DNA of 64,000 bases from Qipengyuania gelatinilytica (GTDB lineage Bacteria; Pseudomonadota; Alphaproteobacteria; Sphingomonadales; Sphingomonadaceae): positions 2,542,001 through 2,606,000 of the forward strand of contig NZ_CP081294.1 in the NCBI RefSeq assembly GCF_019711315.1, given 5' to 3'. Each line of letters begins with the position of its first letter. Within the stretch, counting starts at the first letter, position 1. Made by a program: the position numbers and the translations under genes. The notes beneath the pieces were generated by a model that had not been told where the DNA came from, made no database searches, and saw only the letters and a program-made list of their open reading frames with translations. Shown piece by piece: positions 58,013 through 64,000 of this stretch.

Positions 58013-59581
58013 CTATTCCCGCGGCTCGCAGCGATAGACCAGCCGCTCGTTCGGCTGCTGCGGGAGCATGCCGAGCACTTCGCCCTGCAAGTCGCCCAGC
58101 TGGCTGGCTGCCCGGTCCGCGCCGCAGGTGGGCGCGGTGTATTTGCCGCGCGCCTCGCGAGCATCGTTCATGTCGCTGCGCGAAAGCAGGTAGCGTTCCG
58201 AACGGAAGACCATGCGATCGGGATCGTAGCTGTTCACCGAAACCGCATCTTCGGAATTGGGCACGAAGACGCGCGACCATGTACCCGAGGCATAGCCATA
58301 TTGCGTGCGTTCGTTGACGCAGCCGCTTGTCGTCCAGTCGAATTCGATATCGGGCGGATTCGCACCGCTGAAGCGGCTGCGCTCGGGCAGCAGGCGACAC
58401 ACGAGATTCGCATCGCCGCCATTGTTCGCATTAACGGGATCGGTGCTGTCCGGATTCTCGCCGGACTGCATCTCTGCCGCCACCCGGCGGTCGACCTCGT
58501 CGAGCCCCGGACGGGTCAGGAAGGCGATCAGCGCTACTATGACGAGAAAGCCCGCAATGCCGAAAGCGATCTTCACCTTCTTGTGGCGCAGTTCGGCATC
58601 CTCCCCTTCGGGAGCGATCTTCTCGCGCTCGGTCCACGCCCACATGGCGAGGCCGAATGCGATCATGATGAGGATGAAGGCGAGGGCCATCCGGTCCTCG
58701 CGATCCTCGGCCACGCTGAGCTGTGCTTTCAGCAGCGCGCGTTCGCGGCGTTCACGCGTTTCCTCGGCGCGCTGGGCAAGGCTTTGGCGGGCCTCGAACT
58801 GCTCGCGCTCGATCCTTTGGCGCTCTGCCTCGTCAAGGTCGGCAAGGCTGCGGCAGACGGTGTCGTTGATGATCGGCTCGACCTCGTTCGCACGCAGGAA
58901 CGGCAGGAGCTCGTGGTTCGAGACGGCGAAGAAGAACTCGGCATCGCCGCCTTCATTGTCCGCGCCGAAGCTGTTCACGCCGACCACACGGCCGCAGGGG
59001 TCGAGCAGCGGTCCGCCCGAATTGCCGCGGGCGATCGGTGCAGTGTGCAGGATCGTGTCGAACTGGCGGCTGGGCCGTTCGCCCGAAACGAACCCGCGGC
59101 TTTTCACCGGCGGCATCGAGCGGAAGATATCGGCAAGGTCGAGTCCCTGCGCGCGGTCGACATTCATGGGATAGCCGACGCTGGTCACTTCGCCGCTGCT
59201 GGCAATCGGGCGGCCCGAAATCGCAAGCGGCGGGAGGCGCAAGTTTCCGGTCAGCCTGACCAGCGCCAGGTCATTGCGCGCATTGACCGATACGATACGT
59301 CCATAGACCGCCTGTCCGCCGCCGCTAGGCACGATGCCGACGCGCAGGTCGTCATCGCCCATCGCATCGCGCACGACATGCGCATTCGTCACGATCAGGT
59401 CGCTGTTGACCGCAAATCCGGTGCCGTGGCTGACGGGGAACAGCTCGTCATCGTCATTGCCGATGATCACCACCCGCACGACGCCGCGCGCCGCCGCGTC
59501 GATATCGGCGGGTTCGGCCTGCGCCATGGCAGGGGCGAGGAGCGCCATGAGCGCTGCAAAAATCGTGAAAAACCGTCCCAT
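58013..59581 (-). CDS. Secreted or membrane-anchored trypsin-like serine protease
   Basis: A 522-residue protein starting MGRFFTIFAALMALLAPAMAQAEP, a signal peptide. The peptidase domain has the triad: His in TNAHVVRDA, Asp in NDLALVRL and Ser in ARGNSGGPLLD. A coiled-coil-like stretch follows, then two hydrophobic helices near residues 330-350 and 375-395, then a Cys-rich tail. No PDZ domain is seen, so it is trypsin/DegP-like but not DegP itself. Role inferred: envelope quality control. Confidence 0.88.
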   Translation of the reverse strand: MGRFFTIFAALMALLAPAMAQAEPADIDAAARGVVRVVIIGNDDDELFPVSHGTGFAVNSDLIVTNAHVVRDAMGDDDLRVGIVPSGGGQAVYGRIVSVNARNDLALVRLTGNLRLPPLAISGRPIASSGEVTSVGYPMNVDRAQGLDLADIFRSMPPVKSRGFVSGERPSRQFDTILHTAPIARGNSGGPLLDPCGRVVGVNSFGADNEGGDAEFFFAVSNHELLPFLRANEVEPIINDTVCRSLADLDEAERQRIEREQFEARQSLAQRAEETRERRERALLKAQLSVAEDREDRMALAFILIMIAFGLAMWAWTEREKIAPEGEDAELRHKKVKIAFGIAGFLVIVALIAFLTRPGLDEVDRRVAAEMQSGENPDSTDPVNANNGGDANLVCRLLPERSRFSGANPPDIEFDWTTSGCVNERTQYGYASGTWSRVFVPNSEDAVSVNSYDPDRMVFRSERYLLSRSDMNDAREARGKYTAPTCGADRAASQLGDLQGEVLGMLPQQPNERLVYRCEPRE

Positions 59582-59698
59582 TCGCTCGACCTTTAGCCAA
59601 GGCGCGACATTGACCGCAAGCTTCGGGATGCCGGCGTGCGCACCTTTTGCAAGGAGTGTGCTTGCAAGACCGCGGCGAGCAATGAAAGGATGTGGCCG

Positions 59699-60739
59699 AT
59701 GACCGGAACGAAACCCCTGACCGACGACGACCGCTGGCGCATCGCGCTGGCCAAGGACCGGCGGTTCGACGGCGTCTTCGTGACCGGTGTGCACTCGACC
59801 GGCATCTATTGTCGCCCGTCCTGCCCGGCGCGCGCTCCCAAGCGCGAGAATGTGCGCTTCTATTCGGATTGCGATGCTGCAGAAGCGGCGGGCCTGCGGG
59901 CCTGCAAGCGCTGCGCTCCCGACCAGCAGAGCCGCGAAGAGGCGGCGGTGCTGGCAGCGCTCAAGGTCCTGCGGGAGGCGGAAGAGACGATTTCGCTCGA
60001 GCGGCTGGGCCGGCTCACCGATTATTCGCCGACGCATTTCCAGCGCATCTTCACTCGCGCGGTCGGCCTGTCGCCCGCTGCCTACCAGCGTGCGCTGCGC
60101 CGCGAGCGGGCGGACCAGGCGCTGGGCGAGGGCAGCAGCGTTACGGATGCGATCTACGAGGCCGGCTACGGTGCGCCATCGCGCTTTTACGAGGACAGGA
60201 AGGGCAGCGGCATGAGCGCGAGCGACTGGAAGGATGGCGGCAAGGGCCGCACGGTCCATTGGAGCGTGATCAAGACGACGCTCGGAGACATGCTCGTGGC
60301 GGCGACCGAGAAGGGCGTGTGCTGTCTCAGCTTCAACGAGGGTGAGGAAGACCTGCGCGCCCGCTTCCCCAAGGCCGAACTGGTCGAAGGTGGCGAGGAA
60401 TTCCGCGAACTGTTCGAGAAGGTGACCGACGCCGTCGAAGCGCCGCACTCGGCCACGACTGCCGACATCCCGCTGGACGTGAAGGGCACAGCATTCCAGC
60501 AGCGCTGCTGGGAAGCGCTACGCCAGATCCCCGCAGGCGAGACGCGCAGCTATGGCGAGCAGGCCGCGATGCTCGGCAATCCCAAGGCCAGCCGCGCAGT
60601 GGGCGGAGCAAATGGCGCAAACAATATTGCCGTCCTCATTCCCTGCCACCGCGTGATCGCGGCAGACGGCGGGCTGGGCGGTTATGCCTATGGTACGGAG
60701 ATCAAGGCGGAGCTGTTGCGACGCGAGCGGGGCGAGTGA
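59699..60739 (+). CDS. ada: Bifunctional alkyl-transfer repair and transcription protein Ada
   Basis: A 346-residue protein. The N-terminal Zn domain has Cys38, Cys42, Cys69 and Cys72 in the same positions as E. coli Ada; an AraC-like HTH follows (RLGRLTDYSPTHFQRIFTRAVG), and the C-terminal methyltransferase has IPCHRVIAADGGLGG with Cys316. It repairs methyl-phosphotriesters and O6-methylguanine by accepting the alkyl group on cysteine and, once modified, activates the adaptive response. The ATG at 59699 follows AATGAAAGGATGTGGCC. Confidence 0.95.
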   Translation: MTGTKPLTDDDRWRIALAKDRRFDGVFVTGVHSTGIYCRPSCPARAPKRENVRFYSDCDAAEAAGLRACKRCAPDQQSREEAAVLAALKVLREAEETISLERLGRLTDYSPTHFQRIFTRAVGLSPAAYQRALRRERADQALGEGSSVTDAIYEAGYGAPSRFYEDRKGSGMSASDWKDGGKGRTVHWSVIKTTLGDMLVAATEKGVCCLSFNEGEEDLRARFPKAELVEGGEEFRELFEKVTDAVEAPHSATTADIPLDVKGTAFQQRCWEALRQIPAGETRSYGEQAAMLGNPKASRAVGGANGANNIAVLIPCHRVIAADGGLGGYAYGTEIKAELLRRERGE

Positions 60740-60766
60740 TGCCTCGAAGGATATGAACCGCCCCGG

Positions 60767-61711
60767 TCAGTCGGGCAGGTAGCTTGGGCGATTGGACGTC
60801 TCGCTCCCCCAGTGGGGATTGTCGAGGGCACCGTGCAGGCAGTAATCGAAGGCGTACAGCGTGTGTTTGGGTTCGCGGGCGGTCCAGAAAGATCGCGGAA
60901 GGTTTGCCGTTCGCGAAAGTCGTTCAGCGGCTTCTTCTGGTCCGATGCCTAAAACCAGACACCCATCCTTGCGTTCGCGAAGCCAAGTCGCAAGTCGCGA
61001 GCCTAGTTGGCGGATATCGCGCGCGGTCTCGTTTAAGGTCAGGTTGGTTTCCAGCGCAGCCATTCGGAAATTGGGCCACAATGGCGCCAGCGCCAGATCG
61101 GGCAACGTCATCGATTGGCTCGCAAGAAGATCGCAATCGGTTGAAATTGCGGATCGCTGGGCTGCGCGCCACCTCAGCGTGTTGTCATGGCCAGCCGGCC
61201 CTTGAAGGCTCAGCGTGTCGAGAACATCCCTGTAGGCGGTATCTTCATGAAAGGGTTGGGTGCGAAATTCGAGCGTCCGAATTGCCTCCACCAGCGCCAC
61301 CGCACGCCGCGCCGCATGGGTTGCTTCCTGCCAAGAGTTGCAAGCGTCGTCGCTGCCCATAATGTTGCGGCTGTAGAAATCGTGCAGTCCCTCGTCGAGC
61401 CGGGCCAGCGGTATCGCAAGGTCATCAAAGGCTTCCTCCCTCGCACCCTGCCGGATCCCGTCATACAGGAATTCGGCCCAGCTGACGAAGATCGCCCTGA
61501 GGCTGTGGAGGCGGATGTGAAGCTCGGTATCGCTGCCGAGACCCCAAGCGCCGTTTCCGATATCTCCGACACCGGGATAAGCGCGCAGCGCTGCACGAAC
61601 AGTGACGAGCCGCTTTTCTCTTGGGTCGGAGAGACTTGCCAACTTGATGCGCGATGATGTCTCGCTGGAACCGACACCGACGCGCAAAATGGGCTTCGTA
61701 AACACGCTCAC
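60767..61711 (-). CDS. Unrecognised hypothetical protein
   Basis: A 314-residue protein with no family I recognise. I chose the GTG at 61711 because ACGGAGAATGCCCG precedes it. It contains SETSSRIKLASLSDPREKRL, GVGDIGNGAWGLGSDTELHIRLHSL, a helical middle, and SRLATWLRERKDGCLVLGIGPEEAAERLSR, with Trp- and Arg-rich segments. No signal peptide or membrane segment is clear. Its base composition is less GC-biased than its neighbours, which suggests recent transfer. Its upstream part runs near the convergent or same-direction photolyase stop at 61768; it follows that gene in the same direction. Confidence 0.62.
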   Translation of the reverse strand: MSVFTKPILRVGVGSSETSSRIKLASLSDPREKRLVTVRAALRAYPGVGDIGNGAWGLGSDTELHIRLHSLRAIFVSWAEFLYDGIRQGAREEAFDDLAIPLARLDEGLHDFYSRNIMGSDDACNSWQEATHAARRAVALVEAIRTLEFRTQPFHEDTAYRDVLDTLSLQGPAGHDNTLRWRAAQRSAISTDCDLLASQSMTLPDLALAPLWPNFRMAALETNLTLNETARDIRQLGSRLATWLRERKDGCLVLGIGPEEAAERLSRTANLPRSFWTAREPKHTLYAFDYCLHGALDNPHWGSETSNRPSYLPD

Positions 61712-61767
61712 CGGGCATTCTCCGTCAGGAATCAGTAGCTTGATGAGGCAAAGCTGGAAAAATTTTC

Positions 61768-63324
61768 CTAACGTCGCGCCCACTCAGAGCTCGCCGGCGT
61801 GAGCGTAGCTAGAAATGCCTCGGCGCTCTTGAGATACTCCGCCTGCTTTTCTTCGCCCATCCGGTCCCAGGTCGCGTAGATCCGCCCGATGCGCGGGTTC
61901 TTCTCCAGACGCTCGCGGTGGCGGGCCATGAAGTGCCAGTAGAGCGGGTTGAAGGGGCAGGCGCCTTCGCCGGTCTTCTTGCTCGGTGAGTATTTGCAGC
62001 CCGAGCAGTAATTGCTCATCTTGTTTATGTAATTGCCGGAGGCCGCATAGGGCTTGGAGGCGAGCTTGCCGCCGTCGGCGTAGAGGATCATCGCCGCGAC
62101 ATTGGGCAGTTCGACCCATTCATAGGCATCGGCGTAGACCACCAGGAACCAGTCCTGCACTTCGCGCGGGTTCACGCCTGCGATCAGCGCGAAATTGCCC
62201 AGCACCATCAGCCGCTGGATGTGGTGCGCATGGGCATTGTCGCGGGTCGAGCGGATGCAATCGGCAAGGCAGGCCATGTCGGTCTCGCCGGTCCAGTAGA
62301 ACTCGGGCAGGCCGCGCTGGGCGTTGAGGGCGTTGGCCTTTTGCAAGTGCGGCATCTGGTTAAAGTAGAAACCGCGCACATATTCGCGCCAGCCGATGAT
62401 CTGGCGGATGAAACCTTCTACCGAATTCAGCGGGGCATTGCCGTCCCTGTAGGCTTTCTCTGCGCGCTGGCACAGTTCGAGCGGGTCGAGCAGGCCGAGG
62501 TTGATGCTGGTCGAGAGCATCGAATGGAACAGGTCATCCTCGCCCGCGACCATCGCGTCCTGGTAGGGGCCGAAGCATTCGATCCGCTCGGCGAAGAATG
62601 CATCGGCGGCTTCTTCGGCTTCGTCGCGGGTGACGGGCCAGCAGAAATTCTCGATCGAGCCGAAGTGGTCGCCGAAGCGATCCTCGACCAGTTCGATTAC
62701 CTCCTGCGTCATGTCGTCCGGCTCGAACTTCGGCCGCTCGGGTGCAGAGAGGCCTTCCTTGGGCGGTTTGCGGTTCTCGCTGTCGTAGTTCCAATCGCCA
62801 CCCTCCGGCTTGTCGCCGTCCATGAGAAGGCCTGTCTTGCGGCGCATCTCGCGGTAGAAGAACTCCATGCGGAGCTCCTTGCGATCCTCCGCCCACTCGT
62901 CGAATTCGGCCTGTGTGGCGATGAAGCGATCGTCGCGCAGGATTTCGACCTCGCAGGCGAACTTGTCGGCCCACTGGTCCATCGCCTCGCGCACGCGCCA
63001 TTCGCCGGCTTCGACTACGCTGACCAGCCGCGGGGAATGCTCCTCGATCGCGCGGGCGACCTCGCCCGTGAAGCTGCCCGAATTGCCCTCGGCGTCCAGC
63101 TTCACGTAATCGACCGTCCAGCCCGCATCGCGCAGTTCCTCTGCGAAATGGCGCATCGCCGAGAAGATCAGCACGATCTTCTGCTTGTGATGTTTTGAGT
63201 AGGTCGCCTCGTCCCAGACCTCCATCATCAAGATGATCGTGTCGTCCTTGGTCCTTCCGCGCAGGCTGGCGAGATTACGGGTCAGCTGGTCGCCGAGGAT
63301 GGGGACGAGAACGGGTCCGGACAT
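61768..63324 (-). CDS. Iron-sulfur bacterial cryptochrome/photolyase (FeS-BCP, PhrB type)
   Basis: A 518-residue photolyase. It starts MSGPVLVPILGDQLTRNLASL; the C-terminal half carries the FAD-binding region (WREYVRGFYFNQMPHL, DNAHAHHIQRLMVLGNFALIAGVNPREVQDWF) and four Cys (352, 440, 443, 456) for a 4Fe-4S cluster; their spacing is that of Agrobacterium PhrB. This is the (6-4) photolyase or cryptochrome B class. It repairs UV damage using blue light. A DUF2256 gene, often paired with this family, lies elsewhere in the window. Confidence 0.94.
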   Translation of the reverse strand: MSGPVLVPILGDQLTRNLASLRGRTKDDTIILMMEVWDEATYSKHHKQKIVLIFSAMRHFAEELRDAGWTVDYVKLDAEGNSGSFTGEVARAIEEHSPRLVSVVEAGEWRVREAMDQWADKFACEVEILRDDRFIATQAEFDEWAEDRKELRMEFFYREMRRKTGLLMDGDKPEGGDWNYDSENRKPPKEGLSAPERPKFEPDDMTQEVIELVEDRFGDHFGSIENFCWPVTRDEAEEAADAFFAERIECFGPYQDAMVAGEDDLFHSMLSTSINLGLLDPLELCQRAEKAYRDGNAPLNSVEGFIRQIIGWREYVRGFYFNQMPHLQKANALNAQRGLPEFYWTGETDMACLADCIRSTRDNAHAHHIQRLMVLGNFALIAGVNPREVQDWFLVVYADAYEWVELPNVAAMILYADGGKLASKPYAASGNYINKMSNYCSGCKYSPSKKTGEGACPFNPLYWHFMARHRERLEKNPRIGRIYATWDRMGEEKQAEYLKSAEAFLATLTPASSEWARR

Positions 63325-63357
63325 AGCCGCTTAATGCGCGAGCCGTCCGAGTGTGCC

Positions 63358-64000
63358 TCACACGAAGCTGTACGGGTCCACGTCCACCGCTACCCGCACG
63401 CCAGGCGGATGGTCCACACGGCCGAGCCAGTGGCGGATCACGTCCTGCAGTTGCACGCTGCGCCGGGCATTCATCAGCAGGCGATAGCGATATCGCCCCC
63501 GCAATTGCGCCATTGGGGCGGGCGCAGGGCCGAGGATCATGCAGTCGGGTACATCGGGGCGCGTATCGCCGATACGGCGCGCGGCTTCGCGCGCTTCGGA
63601 CTCGTCTTCGCTCGACACGATGATCGAGGCCCAGCGTCCGAAGGGCGGCGCACCGGCATCGCGGCGCATCTCGGTCTCGGCGCTATAGAAGGCGTCGCGA
63701 TCTCCGGCAGCGAGTGCGGCGATCACGCTGGCTTCGGGATGGCGCGTCTGGATCAGCACTTCGCCGGGTTTCGAGCCGCGACCGGCACGCCCCGCGACCT
63801 GCGCAACCTGCTGATAGGTGCGCTCGCCGGCTCGAAGGTCGCCGCCTTCGAGACCGAGATCCGCATCGACCACACCGACCAGCGTCAGTTCGGGGAAGTG
63901 GAAGCCCTTGGTGACGAGCTGCGTGCCCACGATGACGTCGATTTCTTTTGCCTCGACTGCAGCGATGAACTCCGCCGCGCGCCCCGGTGAATTGAGCGTA
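63358..64000 (-). CDS. priA: Primosomal protein N' (PriA), C-terminal part
   Basis: The gene runs off the right edge; the visible part is the last 213 codons. It includes VGTQLVTKGFHFPELTLVGVVDADLGL and AGERTYQQVAQVAGRAGRGSKPGEVLIQTRHPE, helicase motifs V and VI, and the C-terminal domain ending in RVAVDVDPYSFV. PriA restarts collapsed replication forks. Its start lies outside the window. Confidence 0.95.
   Translation of the reverse strand, partial: TLNSPGRAAEFIAAVEAKEIDVIVGTQLVTKGFHFPELTLVGVVDADLGLEGGDLRAGERTYQQVAQVAGRAGRGSKPGEVLIQTRHPEASVIAALAAGDRDAFYSAETEMRRDAGAPPFGRWASIIVSSEDESEAREAARRIGDTRPDVPDCMILGPAPAPMAQLRGRYRYRLLMNARRSVQLQDVIRHWLGRVDHPPGVRVAVDVDPYSFV

Overview
The window is GC-rich, densely coded DNA from an alphaproteobacterium, most likely a marine member of the Sphingomonadales (Erythrobacteraceae such as Erythrobacter, Qipengyuania or Altererythrobacter). 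The evidence is a circularly permuted two-piece tmRNA gene, an N-succinyl arginine-catabolism cluster, a large TonB-dependent receptor, a DnaA-like HdaA, and the overall protein style. Genus is inferred; no rRNA is present. It is ordinary chromosome: I see no insertion sequence, prophage, CRISPR array, rRNA or canonical tRNA. Apart from the tmRNA region, no stretch over 300 bases lacks a gene.

Layout. 1-3.8 kb: extensin-like fragment, VOC protein, PutP proline symporter, a ZIP-like membrane protein and a lipoprotein. 3.8-9.1 kb: TypA/BipA, a TonB-dependent receptor with a clear terminator, and a DUF805 protein. 9.1-14.2 kb: ABC permease and ATPase divergent from the esterase TesA (as in E. 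coli ybbP-ybbA/tesA), then RecF. 14.2-14.95 kb: a textbook sigma-54 promoter drives two paralogous 39-residue microproteins and a PspC protein. 15-18.5 kb: LemA, two TPM-domain proteins, a Nudix hydrolase and an SDR. 18.6-20.3 kb: MscL, permuted tmRNA and two small membrane proteins. 20.3-26.7 kb: AstB, AstA and an M20 hydrolase, malate synthase G and a PilZ protein. 26.7-32.3 kb: lptD-surA-pdxA-rsmA, the classic outer-membrane biogenesis cluster. 32.4-36.1 kb: leucyl aminopeptidase, DUF2256, HolC, lipoprotein, Ndk and an NTF2-like protein. 36.1-42.6 kb: sulfotransferase, PurN fused to a YjbR domain, PurM, DUF2066-like protein, HdaA, CysE and DUF2794. 42.7-49 kb: two membrane proteins, an SDR, Gph, GlmU, an HNH protein and a SOUL protein. 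49-56.4 kb: prolyl oligopeptidase and the F1 ATP synthase operon atpH-A-G-(lipoprotein)-D-C. 56.6-64 kb: TauD dioxygenase, membrane protein, membrane-anchored trypsin-like protease, Ada, an unrecognised gene, an iron-sulfur photolyase and the C-terminus of PriA.

Themes. The window mixes housekeeping (ATP synthase, cell-wall precursor, outer-membrane assembly, purines, replication control) with envelope-stress parts (PspC, MscL, SurA/LptD, membrane protease), amino-acid and C2 catabolism (PutP, AstAB, GlcB) and DNA damage repair (RecF, Ada, FeS photolyase, PriA). The most notable item is the sigma-54 microprotein-PspC locus at 14.24-14.95 kb. It looks like a reduced phage-shock operon in which the usual pspA and pspB are replaced by two tiny paralogous peptides. 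Other points are two genes that appear to use non-canonical start codons (holC, HNH), a PurN-YjbR fusion, and a lipoprotein gene embedded in the ATP synthase operon.
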